A stretch of DNA of 64,000 nt. Origin: Sparassis latifolia. Lineage: Eukaryota > Basidiomycota > Agaricomycetes > Polyporales > Sparassidaceae. Location of the stretch: contig CM031558.1 of the NCBI GenBank assembly GCA_018466975.1, forward strand, positions 1,922,001 through 1,986,000, written 5' to 3'. Positions 46,305-58,475 of this stretch are shown here, one piece after another; the stretch's first letter is position 1, and each line of letters opens with the position of its first letter. The notes under the pieces were generated by a model. That model did not search any database and was not told the origin of the DNA. It worked only from the letters and a program-made list of their open reading frames with translations. Made by a program: the position numbers and the translations under genes.

Positions 46305-48131
46305 CCAGCAGAGCGCCGAACATAGAGATTACCTTTCCGATGCCGCTTCCGCTGGAACATTCGCCGTTCCCCCACTCACGCTCAGCCGCCGAGCAATCGA
46401 GTCCTTCCGCCTCCCTCCTCCTGCCCCCGCCCGCGCCTACGCCCACCCCGCCATGTCCGTGTTCCCCGATCGGAGGATGCATGCTAGACGCCAGCACCTT
46501 CCCCGACGACGCGGACGCCACCACCGCGTCCCCGGGCACGACCCCAGCCCCAGACCGCCGTGCAATAAGCGCGCGCACCGCACTCAGCCACTTGATCTCC
46601 TCCTCTTCGCTCGGAGCACACAGCAGCAACGTCCGCTTCGTCGTCACCACCTTGAACGTGTGTGCGTGCGCACGCTCGCCCTCGTCCCCGTGCATCGCTG
46701 CCTGCGGTGGCGACGCCACCCCCGGCGACCCCACGCCCACGCTGGGCGTGTGCCGGTCGTGAGGCAGGTCGTATTCGAGTGCGTCCAGGATCTGTCCAAG
46801 AGGTATCTGCCGGTGCGGCTTCGTGTCCTGTCGCGGGCGTCATCATCAGCATCATGAGCAGAAATGGATAGCCACAGCCACGTTCCCCAAGCTCCGCGAC
46901 CGGTCGCAATACAGACAAATGGAAGCCCGAAGCGTGGCACTAATGACTGAATTGCGAAGGCGAACTGAACACGCACCATGTGGCTGCGCGAGTAGACGAG
47001 CTGCTCGCCGCTGAGAATGAACCACCGTTTGTGCCAGTTGTGCCTGCGCGACGCGCATTTCATCAGGTACCCTGCAAGCACGACTTTTGATGGGTCCTTG
47101 ACCCCCCCTGGGTACTTGGATGGCGAGGATAAGAGCTCGCTCTGCACCGATAGCGGCTGCGGTGGGGCAGAGGCGGTGCCGGTATTGCTTGGCGAATTGT
47201 CGTCGGATTCGGACGAGGTCAGCTGATGGGTGGTATATGCAGACTGGGAGAGCGAACGTGATAGCTGTGACGCAGCAACCTGTGTGCGCGGACCGGATGT
47301 CGAGCTAGGGATGGGCACCGGAGCCGTGGCGGATGACTGCGTCGAGGTCGAGAGCAGAGACGTGCGGGCATCGTTGATCGCCCTCACCCACTCCTGCACG
47401 TTCCTGGGGCTTTCGGCCTGGAGGTAGAACGTACGTGTGGGAGAGACCAGGCCGATCGTGTTCGCATGCTTTTTGAGCACAACAGGCGTGCACGAGTGTA
47501 TGTCGGAGAGATCGAGCAGACGGAGGAGCTTGTACTCCGCCTCGGTCTTGTAGAACGCGAGGTGGGCAGAGCGCAGGACGAACCACCGCTTCTTCCACGT
47601 CTGCACAGGCAATTAAGAGAGAGACGCAGCGCGGCGCCAGGTCAGCGTCAGCGCCCGGTGGCGAAGCGCGACGGGCAAAGTCTCACCTTTCGCCGCTCGC
47701 CCTTCTTCCACAGGTACCCGGTCTTGATCACGGTTTCGTCGAGGGAGGCGCGCGCGCGCCGCAGCGTCTCTGTGGCCCTCGCCCTCGCCGTAGCCCTCGT
47801 CGTCGTCGTCATCCTCCTCCGACTCCTCGCCGCTGGCAGAGTGCCGCTCCGCGATGGACGAGAGCGGCGGGTGCTGCGAGGAGCTGCTGAGCAGGGACGT
47901 GGACATGGGGGCGTTGGCGGGGTCTGAGCCGAACGCGGAGTCCGAGTCAGACTCGGTGCCCGATACGGGGATGGGCACGATGGCGGTCTTCTGCGCGACG
48001 CGCTCTGTGTCAGATAGGCTGGCGCTGAAGGGCAGCGGTGGCGAACGCACCTTTGGCGGCGACCTGACTATGGAGAGCTTGCGCGCGATTTCCTGGCTCG
48101 AGGGTGGCGGGACAGTGCGAGAGGTAGACAT
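46291..48131 (-). CDS. Double pleckstrin-homology (PH) domain protein
   Basis: ATG 48131 starts a Ser/Pro-rich N-terminus (MSTSRTVPPPSSQEIARKLS) with an acidic stretch. Two PH domains follow: IKTGYLWKKGERRK plus TWKKRWFVLRSAHLAFYKTE to VQEWVRAINDA, and VLAGYLMKCASRRHNWHKRW plus FILSGEQLVY to EEEEIKWLSAVRALI. Both have the PH signature of a GYL strand, KRWFxL and the C-terminal Trp helix, so the protein probably binds phosphoinositide membranes as an adaptor; the partner is unknown. Oddities: the N-terminal frame and the frame of the first PH domain (ETLRRARASLDET) differ by one base near 47765 with no intron in sight, so a frameshift or a sequence error is present. The last four residues EDPG and the TAA lie inside the MITE, so the insertion reset the C-terminus. 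It is divergent from the ACBP gene across about 600 bp. Confidence 0.7.
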
Positions 48132-48739
48132 GGTCAATACTTGGGTATCGTCTTCGTCGTCGTGGTGTGCGACGAGGAGAGGAGGATGGGGAATGGAGAG
48201 TATCTAGGGCGATGATGCAGTTGTTGCAGAGGAATATGTGAATGCGCGGGTTCGCGCCTGTCGGAGCTGTGGCGGAGTTCATTCTGCGCCACACGAGCCA
48301 CCCGCCCTTTCCCAGACGGGCTGTGCGCCCGCGCGCATTTTTCAAGCGAGCCAGCATGGTGAGGGTGAGCATGACGACGCGGAGACGGGTGTTGTTGTTA
48401 CGGTTTGAGAAGCACTTATATGCTCTTCTACCGCATGTTGTGTGCGTCTTCCGCCACCGTTCGCGCTTCGTAGCTAGGCTCGGGCGGAGTCTCGGCGCGC
48501 ACACAGAATCGCGGTTCCGAACGATCTCTCGGACGGATGCGGTGAACAAACGGAAAACACAAGGATTAATATTCTGTCTCGAATCATGTCAATCGCAGCC
48601 ATCGATGCTTGGGGCAGCGCACTCGCAGCTTGGGGTCGCTGCAGGCTATAAGCGGAGTCTGCCGGATGCGCACTGATCACCCTCCTCGTCCTCCACACCC
48701 ACACCAGCATCCTCCAGCACCGCCTGCACCGCCGCCGCC
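48132..48739. promoter_or_regulatory. Divergent promoter region of the PH and ACBP genes
   Basis: About 600 bp separate the two divergent starts. A TATA box is visible on the ACBP side; nothing equally clear is seen on the PH side. There is no gene in between. Confidence 0.4.
48648..48653 (+). promoter_or_regulatory. TATA box of the ACBP gene (TATAAG)
   Basis: GCAGGCTATAAGCGG lies about 90 bases before the ATG at 48740, with CT/CA-rich sequence and CACACCCACACC between, as in highly expressed fungal housekeeping genes. Confidence 0.5.
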
Positions 48740-49300
48740 ATGTCCGAGGCCAAGTTCAACAAAGCCGTCGAGATCATCCAGAGCCTCCCCAAGGACGGCC
48801 CCGTCAAGCCGACGCAGGACGACCAGCTTTACGTGAGTCGCCGCACGCGTCCGCGACGCGCCCTGCTGATCATCGTCGCGCCATCGTGCAGTTCTACAAG
48901 TACTTCAAGCAAGGTGCGTCATCGTATCCACGCTGCATCACCAAGCACGGCGCGTCCTGACGAGCGTGGGCGCCTCTCGCAGCCACCGTCGGAGACGTGA
49001 ATACGCCCCGCCCGGGCATGCTCGATTTCACCGGCAAGTTCAAGTGGTATGTAAACCCCGTTGATTTTCCCCATGTCGATCTCGAACCCGCGTCCTGACG
49101 CGCGCCCAGGGACGCGTGGAAGTCGGTCGAGGGCACCCCCAGGGAAGAGTGCTGGACCAAGTACGTCGAGAAGCTGATTGAGGTACGCGCCCTGCGTGAT
49201 TGAGCCTTCCGGACGCTCACCTGCCATGCGAATGCAGATCTTGAAGCGGGCAGACGACGAGGAATCGAAGAAGTACCTCGCAGAGGTCGAGTCGGTGTAG
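48740..49300 (+). CDS. ACB1: Acyl-CoA-binding protein (ACBP)
   Basis: A small cytosolic carrier of long-chain acyl-CoA esters, supplying lipid synthesis and vesicle trafficking. Exons splice to [84 protein letters not shown] and [20 protein letters not shown], about 104 residues, close to the usual 86-105. The ligand-binding residues of the family are present: the Tyr/Lys pair in YKYFKQAT, Lys and Trp in KWDAW, and Tyr in TKYVEKL. Four introns of about 50-75 nt split it, including a tiny exon (FYKYFKQ) near 48889-48912. The start follows GCCGCCGCC directly, a good context. TAG is at 49298-49300. I use the yeast symbol for the orthologue by family. Confidence 0.9.
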
Positions 49301-50949
49301 ATGGCTGGCTGGCACGAAGCAAAGCCCGTGCTGTACTTTTCCTAGCTCGTGTTGTATGACTAGAAGAGAACGCGACCAATACCTTGACACCGTATGCGTC
49401 CGACTGACGACCAGTTGCAACAATCAGCATCGAATGCGTCGCTCTAGGACATCCAGCAGGCCGTCGCCACGATTCCAGTGCAATGTTACCATCTGGCAGC
49501 AGGCTGCTCCGACCGGTCGGCTGTTCCAAGAGGAGAAACAAAGGCATTGCAGCAACAGCGATACGATACGTGCTCCATGACGGCATCCCGCCTACCATCC
49601 AGTCCTGAGGCCTGAAGGCTGACAGATCGTGGATTGTCGGTAAGTGGGTAAGTGCACATCACCACGGGCGGCTGATGCCCGCGCTTCCACTTCCCGGGCG
49701 TTCCTGCTGCATCGGACGAAGCCCAAAAGACTGTCGTACTATGAAATACCGTCCGACCACGTCTGGGGGCCGCGATGGGTAATTCGAGTTAGTGCGCCAT
49801 GCGTGCAGCGGCTGCGCTGAGCGCTCAGTTACGATTGCGGCGAAATCTGATATCTCCCAGGTTCGAATGGGTATCATAATGGATCCGTCCGGACCCGCGA
49901 AGGCAGGATTGCAGTGTTGCACGGACCCTTGCTGACTGTCCCCGTAGCCAGTGCCGCTGCGTCGGGAGATGACAAACGCCCGTCGGCATCGCTGACCCAC
50001 GTACCTGCCCGCCATCAGCTTCGCGACTTCGCTGGGGTCGGTGCTGCTGACTAAACGCCCGAGGATTCCTTTCGGGCGGGTCGGCCGTGCATATTGCCTG
50101 CGGCTGATAAAAATAAATATTCGTCGATGAGGAACACCGGCGTGGCGACCGGCGCCGGGACACGCACTGTGATCTCATCGCGCAAAAATAACCTGGCCAG
50201 CGCGATCGGTGCGCCTATCTATTTGGTGAGTAACTTAGTTCAAGTGCGGGAGAGACTGCGCCCGGTGATTTCTGCCAGTGCAGCTATGTGCTAAACGGTA
50301 TCAATTCCAACTTACGGCCTGGGTGTCAGCTGGACATGCATCGCATGCACCGACGTTGCGGTTCGTCGAATTTTCTAAATTGCAATAATTTGTATTCAGT
50401 TCGGTAGTAGTCAGCCAACAGTGACGAGCCGGTGCATGGTAGCGATCATAGGCGCATATGGAAGATAATTCTCGTGGTGCCATGCTAGCTGTACTTTGTT
50501 CAGATGCTGTCGTAAGATGCGAGACTGATCGGCGACAGCGCTAGGAGCAGCGAGCGCCTGCAGATACGAAGATTCTCCCTTGTACCTCCAACGAGGAGCG
50601 TCAAGGTGCGGCCAATCTGGAGCGCAGACCCTTCGATAAAATTGATGAGAGAAATCGTACAACAACAGTATATTTTTCCATGATAGTCTTCTGCACTTGA
50701 GCGTTCACATGGTACGTACACAGAAGCACAGACAAAAGAGAAGAACGGGAAGCAGGTCGTAAGCAAGATGTATCGAGTTCGTAAATCATGAGCATCGTAA
50801 TATTGTCACAGAAGGTCAGAAGAAAGGCACGACAGAGGTATAACTTAGGCCGTAAGATAGGGTGTGCCCAAGGAACGGGATATTCTAGTGTTCGCGAGCG
50901 GAGAAAAAATCCTGAACGGACAGAAAACCGGCGAAGCAGGGTAGTAAGG
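49301..50949. other. Intergenic, no gene seen
   Basis: 1.65 kb between the convergent ACBP and kelch genes. No open frame has recognisable motifs, and I found no tRNA-like fold or repeat. Confidence 0.4.
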
Positions 50950-53900
50950 CTATGTGGAGTCGGACCTTCTTTGATCAGGATTTGCGACGAACAGCGAGGG
51001 CTTTGGGACCACGCCATACGTGCTCGGACGGTCCTTCCGGATGCGTAAGGGCGCAGTATCCTCCTGCTGCGACATGCGCCGCTCAAAAGCCTCCACACGC
51101 GCAGCAACGTTCCCTCCTGCTGCGAGGCGCTTCGGGGGGCTTACCTGAGGGTGACCTGGAAGGGCGGGCAGCCTCGACTGGGATGCCTCAGCTTCCGTCG
51201 TTTCCATGGGCGACTGCACGGGATTCAGCACTTCGTCGTCGCCGCTGGCAGGGAACATAGCAGACTGCGAGAGGCTCAGCTGGCGCTGAGGGGCATCCGC
51301 GTCGCTGTAGCTCTGCGAGCCGGTGCCGGAGCCGCTCGCATGCGACGTGAGCGTGCTGTTCATCGCGATGTCCATCGTGCGCCCCATTTTCTCAATCATC
51401 TCCGAGTCCGCGGTCTTCGACGTCTGCAGGGACGACGCGGAGCGCCCGTGCTGCGTGTTCGAGTACAGCCGTGCACGAACGTGGCCACTCTCCTGCCGTG
51501 AGGGTGGGGAGTCGGGGTACGTGTGCGTCGACTCTTCGATGGGGATGAGCCGTGGTGGCGGGTTCGGGTCTCGAAAGTCGAGCGGTCGCGGAGAGTCTCT
51601 CCTGCTGCCCACACTCAAGCGCCGATCCAGAAGAGGTGTTTTCGCAAAGCGGGTCCACCAGCTGTCTGAGCGGCGCATCGGCTGCGTGGGGGAGGGGTTT
51701 GCATCGAGGATAGAAGAGGGTCGAGGACGCAGGGAACGGGAAGTCTCAGCCGAGCCGCTAGAATGATCAGTAGAACTCGGCCCTGCATTGAATGCAGTGA
51801 GGAGAGACGAGTCAGATGTTGTCGCAGGATTGGAAATTGTGGCAACAGAAGGATGTTCCGAGAGCGGGGAGAGACGAGTCACGTTCACAGGAGTGGGTGG
51901 GACTTTGATGTTGGCAAGCGGCGGTGGAGGGGGGTCTGAGAGAGACGGAAATCCGTGGTCCGCAATGTCCAAATCTATATCTCCGCCCGCTTTGGTTTCC
52001 TCGACGTCGTAATCGGCAAATGGATTCTCGTAATGCGAGTACGATGTTCCTATTGTCGCTTCAGATGCCTGTCGCCCACCTCGCGGTCTTGCGGCTCGTC
52101 CGACGGGTGCACCATTGATCAAACCCACGTCGTCTGCGACAGGAGTATAGGAATTCTCCTCCCACCATGCTGTCGACCGAGATCCTGCACTAGCTTCTCT
52201 CGACTTCAAGCCGCGCGATCCAGTAGCATACGCTAGCATCGTGCCCCCAACGGACCGCAGCGAAGCCAACGACTCGCTTAGGGAGTCCCCGATACCGTGA
52301 TGCCTGTGGGGAGCGCCTGAACTGCTTGAAGACTGCCCACTGCTTGTGTCTCTGCGCACGTTGTACCACGGTACTGCATCCTCGTCGGCCAGCATATCAC
52401 GCCGCTCTTGCTGTGGCAAGGGGCGGCCGGGAACGAGAGCTCCAAGCTTACTCTTCACGTTCTGAACAACATGAGGCAAGGCCTTCTCGCGGCCTGCGAC
52501 AAGTACATCGGGACTGCTTTCGTTGTCGGAGCCTCTCAGAGCATGGAAGCGGTCCTGTGCAAGCTGCCGCCGGACGTACCATGTAACCGCAGTGGTACCC
52601 GCGATAAGTCCCAGGACTCCGAAGACAGTGCTTAGCGCGATGGTCGAGGCATGACTACTGTGCGCAGATGGCTTGCCGCTGCTGCTACCGTTACCGCTGG
52701 TTCCTCCACCGCTTCCTGAGCCACCACTGTTCGCCCCACCGGTTGAACTTGGAGGATCGTCACCTGCTGTACCGGACGCGCCACCAGACCCGCTACCCGA
52801 ACCTGAGTGCTGAGGATCTGACGATCCAGTTGGACTTGAGGCCTGACCTGTTCTGCTGGGACTAGGCCCTGGGATCGTATGTGACGTGGGGTTGGTCACA
52901 GAGGAAGAAGGCGTATAGGTCGAGACAAATGATGCCGACGGAAGGTCGAACAACTCAAGCGCGGCAGGGGCAGCACCATTATTGGCATACCCTTTGCCAA
53001 ACAACGAGTCAGATAAGTGTAAAGGAAGGCACGAGGCAGAACCTACCGAACCCAAACAGAACCTGAGAACCTAGTCCAACGGCGAAATGATCCCGCCGCG
53101 GTCCAAGCTGAGATAACGTGTCGATAGAAGACCACACCATCGGGCTTCTGGTCGTGTCGAGAACCCACCCGTCGCTGAGTGTCGTCTGCATTTCTGCGTC
53201 GGCTCCGCCATGAATAACGACCTGCCCTCCTTCCAGAAGAGTGGCGGCGAATCCCCGCCGAGGAGAGGGTACACTTGCATTAGACACTGACAACGTAGCC
53301 CAGCCGAGTGTAGACTGTGTGGTATCCATCGCCCAAACTGTGGTGAAAGGCAAGAGGGTGTTCTCTGACTGACAGTATCCTCCAAAAACAATGAGCCATC
53401 CGTTCGAGAGGACGATCGACGCGTGGCCATAGATGTCAGGGGGTCCGTTCGTGGAGGGCAGCTGAGTAAATGACGGTGTCTTAGGGTCGAAAACATAGTG
53501 GTCGGAGTACGCATTGTTAGACCCATCCGTCTTCAGCCCACCAACGATGTAGATTTTTCCGCCGCTGGAAGAAGAAGAATGATACATTCGACGCATCGGT
53601 TCGTCGGCCCAGGAATCTGCCTCGAGATACCACACTGGAGTCTGAGCACTGCTGATGCCTACCAGCGCAGCAGAATCTGCACTCTCCGGAACAGGTGCAG
53701 TCGTACCAAGGTCTCCGCCGAAGAGCAGAAGCGTGGACGTATTAACCGCGGATAGAGTGTGCCAAACCACCGCGGGAGCCTGGGATGAGGAACAGTTTGA
53801 GCAACCGGCAACATAGTCCCATGGCGGTGACGAGATGTTGAATGATGACGACAGGAATAATGAGAGTACATCGTTGTTGACGGGTGCGGACGTGTATGAA

Positions 53901-54108
53901 TACGAATTGTACAGATCTGTCCTGCCGCCAATCACGAAAATTATGTCCTCGACAAGGGCTGTAGCCTGGCCCCATCTTCATATTCACACAATTAATTACA
54001 TCCCTTGATACTTCAACACCCAACTCACCTCGATATCGGCGCGTATTGGGCTGAACAGAACTCATACACGAGAGAAAGCACGGTGAATGCGCGGAGAATA
54101 GCTCCCAT
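50950..54108 (-). CDS. Kelch-repeat single-pass membrane protein
   Basis: ATG 54108 gives a signal peptide (MGAILRAFTVLSLVYEFCSA, likely cleaved before QYAP). An extracellular kelch beta-propeller follows in exon 2, with the double-Gly strands IIFVIGGRTDLYNSYSY, LLLFGGDLG, IYIVGGLKTDG, WLIVFGGYCQSE, QVVIHGGADAEM and a final LFGFG. A Ser/Gly/Thr-rich stalk leads to one transmembrane helix (LSTVFGVLGLIAGTTAVTWY, near 52640-52580). The cytoplasmic tail of about 500 residues is Ser/Pro/Arg-rich and ends at TAG 50952-50950. There are three exons, with introns near 54028-53985 and 53048-52996; total length is about 1,000 residues. Propeller plus TM plus disordered tail is a common basidiomycete 'galactose oxidase/kelch' layout, suggesting a cell-surface or wall-sensing role; that function is inference. 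Confidence 0.8.
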
Positions 54109-54488
54109 GGTCAGTAGCGTGTGTGGTCGACGTCAAAGTTGTAAAGAATGCATGAAACTTCTTCTCGTCGTTACAATAGATCGTAATGTCGTCAAATCCA
54201 AGGCCAGCCAAGAGTAGGGAGCTCTGGAGTAGCGGATGGAGTACTACCACACCGCGAGACTCCCAAGCGCCTGGTTGGATTCCGATCTAATCTTATCGGG
54301 TCAGGACGGGCCTCGCTCAATCGTATCGACGCAACCGTCGAATTCTCTTAGAACATCTAGCATACACGGCTCTTCAAAGCAATTCAATACGATACAATGA
54401 GTCCATATACGCATACAAAACACCACCGCAAAGTTGCCCGGATAGAAACCGAACGCGTAGCGTGCTTCCGACATGCAGCTGAAAGTAA

Positions 54489-55998
54489 TCAGAACCTCCA
54501 ATGCATAGCCTTTTTGAGATTTTGCCAGCGTGAAAGCTGAGCCTTTTCGGTCTCAGGGAAAATGAATTCCCACCTGTAGTGGATCGGTAAGGAGCGAATA
54601 GCAGAAGCGGGAAACATCACTCACTTGACCAATAGGTCCCCCTTTCCGACAACTTTTTCCCTTTCTCGGATGGGCATGCCAGCACCGATGAGGCGTGTCC
54701 CATCTGCACCTTCGACGAGTGTGCGAGGTAACGGGAGTGCGAACTCTTCACCGTTCATTCCCTGCACGAGTATTTCCTGCTCCTCGGTTCCTGAGTCACT
54801 GTATTCTGAGTCGTTTCCAGTGTCTCTGCGTGGTCGCGAGTGGAAATCCACCCAAGGTACTTGAATAGTGTAGACAAGATCGTCTTCTACTCTCCTATAC
54901 CGCGGATGAGGTGCTTCTTCAATTATGAACACGATATCCTGGAACGACCCGTCCTTGCGTTCATTGCCACCGCCTGGCACGCGGATCTGCTTCCCTTTCT
55001 GCCAGCCCGCAAGAACGTCAACGTCGATACGCACGGTCTCGTTTTTACCAGACCACAGCGTTCGAGTGATGCGATAGTGGTGTCTGGCGCCGAAGTACAG
55101 ATCATCCAGCGTGACCTGCAGAGGAAATATCCAGTCCTGGGCGAGATTGCCCTTTGAAGCGGGCGATCGGAGAGGGTTGATCGGATCGCCCACGATGTGA
55201 GCCTTGTGATTATTTTTGCGCAGCTTCGAAGCGTCGGAGAAAGCGGCGAACTTCATTTTGACAAAGTCGCTGTGAACGTATCATTAGCTCAAGTACAATT
55301 GTGGGGGCGCCGTAGTACGCACTCGTCGTCTGACCATTCGTCTGACTCATAGCCATGCGAGTGTGCATATGAACACTGAGATGGATGTTTCTTGCTTTGA
55401 GGAGAAACTCGTGCACGACGAGGTGACGAGTGATGAGAAGTGTATTGAGGCCGTCTGGTATGAAGAAGCACCGTGTCAGCAGACCCGATCGCACAAGCAG
55501 CAACGCATAAAGAGCGTTCTCCTCACCGATCATCTCCATGCGGTCTGTTGAGATCTTCTTCTGAACTCGACGACATTCCGGACGCGCTGGAGGCTGAAGA
55601 CGACGCGTGTGCCGATGATGTGAACCACCGAGACGACTGGCTGTCGGTGTGCTCTCTTCGCCTTCCATCTTTTCTCTGGTTCTCAAGGTGCTTCAACAAC
55701 GTCCGATAGGCTTCGTTGATCTACGAAGAATACGCAGACATCCTTTCAGATATCATCTTCTGACTGAGAAGAAAGGTAGACTCTCACTTCGACGAACTTC
55801 ATTTGGGCTTCTTCTTTGTCAGTGACATGGCGGTCAGGGTGCCATTTCAGAGCCTACAGGAAACATCAGGAATTGGTGAAGAAAAGCAGCCGTACGACAT
55901 ACAAGTGTTTTGTATGCTGCCCTGAGATCTGCTTCTGTCGGATTTGCTGTCAGTCCTAGGATCTCGAAGTCGGTAGTCTTGGGTACAGCTACAGGCAT
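54489..55998 (-). CDS. DnaJ/Hsp40 co-chaperone (class II-like)
   Basis: ATG 55998 opens the J domain: MPVAVPKTTDFEILGLTANP, TEADLRAAYKTL, then after an intron ALKWHPDRHVTDKEEAQMKF and INEAYRTLLKHLENQRKDGR. The HPD tripeptide that stimulates Hsp70 ATPase is intact. A Ser-rich linker replaces the usual G/F region. The C-terminal substrate-binding domain begins VTLDDLYFGARHHYRITRTL and includes LAGWQKGKQIRVPGGGNERK and DIVFIIEEAPHPRYRR, ending KWEFIFPETEKAQLSRWQNL and a TGA at 54491-54489. There is no Cys-rich zinc region, so it is not class I. It acts with an Hsp70 in the cytosol or nucleus. It lies 2.5 kb downstream of, and on the same strand as, a Sis1-like DnaJ (58476-59790) that shares the C-domain pattern. 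The N-terminal part of the middle exon has loosely defined borders. Confidence 0.75.
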
Positions 55999-58475
55999 TT
56001 TGAGCAGAAACGTCGTCCGCCAGCGAACGAATTCGTAAGTGTGTCGTACAGAGACTTAAGAGACACAGAGGACCAGCCAGTGGTCGGTTATATGTGATGG
56101 TGTAATCTAAAATGAGGCCGCAGACAAAGAACCATCGGATCTGCTCAACCACGGAACCACGGAGCATTAAACGAGATGACGACTTAAACTTCCACCTGAT
56201 GCACGACTCTTCCACCTGGCCTCGTGGTACCGGTGACATGTACTGCTTCTGAAGCCTCCGAGGCTGGTGGCAGGTGAAATTTCCGGTGACCGGCAGTACT
56301 GCTTGAAGAGGATATAGTCTGCGCAAGCCTCCGAGACTGCTTTCGGCTGTGGTTAAAAACAAATTTCCACCATCAAACTCAGCAACCCGCCGCCCATGTG
56401 GTCTGCACGCAAAAAGTGGAGATAATACCGAGGCTGGACAAGGGTCTTCCACTTTTCGACCGCCTGAGGCGGATGATCCTGATTTTTTCAAGGCTCCCCA
56501 AGGTAAACATGCCCGACACGGCGTGCACTGGCAGAAGAAAACTCTTCATTGAAGATTTCTTGCACGTGACTTTTACGCGTCGCGTTTCCCACGTGCACCG
56601 TGTAGTTTCCTGCGCACTGGCTGGCTAAATTTTCTACAAGATGCATAATTTTCGCTCTATGTGATAGTCATCTTCCTTTTTGGTTCGAATCAACTTGGGT
56701 AGTCTATTGGTCACTCGAAACTCGTCTGGAGACATGTCGGCGACTGCTACCAGAACTTCTGTACCGCATCGTGGTTCTGCAGTCTTGCGTCTACTTGCCC
56801 ACCTAACACTTTGTGGCTTTCTTTGTCTAGACTCAGACCCCGACGTGTTTCCCGACGTCGAAATTATCTAAAAAATATTCTCACTAAGTGACGTAAAACC
56901 CGCTCGGGAAAGGTGGAAGAACTGATGACCAGCTTGCAGGCGACCAACATCCGGCGGTGGTTAGTGAGTTGTCTGTGAATGAATCTTTTTGCCACCAAAT
57001 TGACGATTGAGGAGGTTAGTTCGCATCTCTACACATGTTCTACTAGAAGACTTCCCTCTTCTCGACCGCTGGTCGGTGTCAGGCAGGCAAATCACCACGC
57101 CGTGGGCTGTCTTGAGGCTCAGACTGACACAGGCCAGCGAGGCAAGAGCATTGTGCGAATAGTCCGCCAACTGGTCCTGCTGGGATTTGCTCCCGTTGGC
57201 AAGGAAAGAAATTCCAAGGTATTTCGGTGATGGAAATCCTAGCTGTGAGGTGCGCATGGGTACGGCGTTGCCGTGGCCGGGAAACTGCAATACGTACGTC
57301 GTACTCATCATAGAATCACGTCTGTCTACCAATGTGGGGTGTTCACTCACGGCAGAACCCTAATGCCGCTGCCAACCGAGATCAAATTGGTGCTCTTGAT
57401 GCTCGTGGATTTTCTACATACCGAGTGCGCCCTTTCCTGGCATCAGTAGTACAATAATGTGGCAGTACCTCAGCCGACAGGACGGCCTCGTTTCACGACA
57501 TGTTGCGGCCCCAAAATCCGTTCAACGAGATCTGCGGGTCACAGGCATTCTAGTGCATCGTGCGGAGCCGGCGGACAATTCATTTTCGGTGATTCACTGT
57601 TTCCCCCGCATTCGTTGCTCCCTTCCATGAGGTTTTTGTCCCCATTTACGCAGATGTGCTACTTGATGCATCTCAACATCGTCGGCCAGTTCCGACCATT
57701 GTTCACAGCGTTCCTAGAGTCGGACGCATTTCCGTCATATCAACTCCGTGAGCAAAACTCCCGGTATTGTATCCTCACTGCTCTTATCGACGATCTCATG
57801 GGCTTCTTCCCTAGTCCATGCATTTCGAGTGTGTTTCGCTCGCTCTAGCAGCCGTGAAGAGCAAAACGCCTCAAAATGAAAACGAGTAGTCATCGTGCTA
57901 CTTCACATTCCATCTGCAAATCTCACAGCCGAGCAGGTCGGTCGCACAGTCTGCCCTTGTCTTTTGCGATTGGTATTTACTTCGACACGTTCCCATCGTT
58001 TCTTTCTTCACTGCAGCTCTACATCACGTTCATCAAAACGACGGCCACTCTTCCAAGGTACGAAGTCACTACGAACACCAGCGTGTTACAAGCTTCATGG
58101 CATTGACAGGTGTGCGATATGACGAGAATCTCACGGCTTGAATATGATTCGGGGAACATCCTGTATCAGGAAAGGTTGCCTTACTACCCCCGCACGCCGG
58201 TACCAGAAATCTGATTACCTTGCTTGCGAGGTCTCTCCACCCTGTCATGGAATTGTCACATTTTTCAACTCCCAGTTCCTCTCATGTGTCGGAATCCTGC
58301 ACAACCAGTCCCAACTCGGTGCAGCATCTCAAGCTCAAGTTCGAATCTGAGGAGTGACAAATTTGGCAAGCAATGTCTCTGCACTTCCCTTGTTATTAAA
58401 TAAATCCACATTGCAGGTACACTACGGTTATACTGTAACATTGTTATTGAACGTCCTAAAAACAGTGCACCCACT
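55999..58475. other. Intergenic between two Hsp40 genes
   Basis: 2.5 kb without a supportable gene. A short direct repeat AAGCCTCCGAG(G/A)CTG occurs at about 56249 and 56321, and a TTCCACCTG motif repeats near 56185-56220; these lie upstream of the minus-strand DnaJ start and may be regulatory. Several open frames of 75-130 codons (57459-57848, for example) have no recognisable features. Confidence 0.35.

Noticed and set aside
49840..49960. GGTTCGAAT as a tRNA B box
   Set aside because: No matching A box or cloverleaf arms at the right distance.
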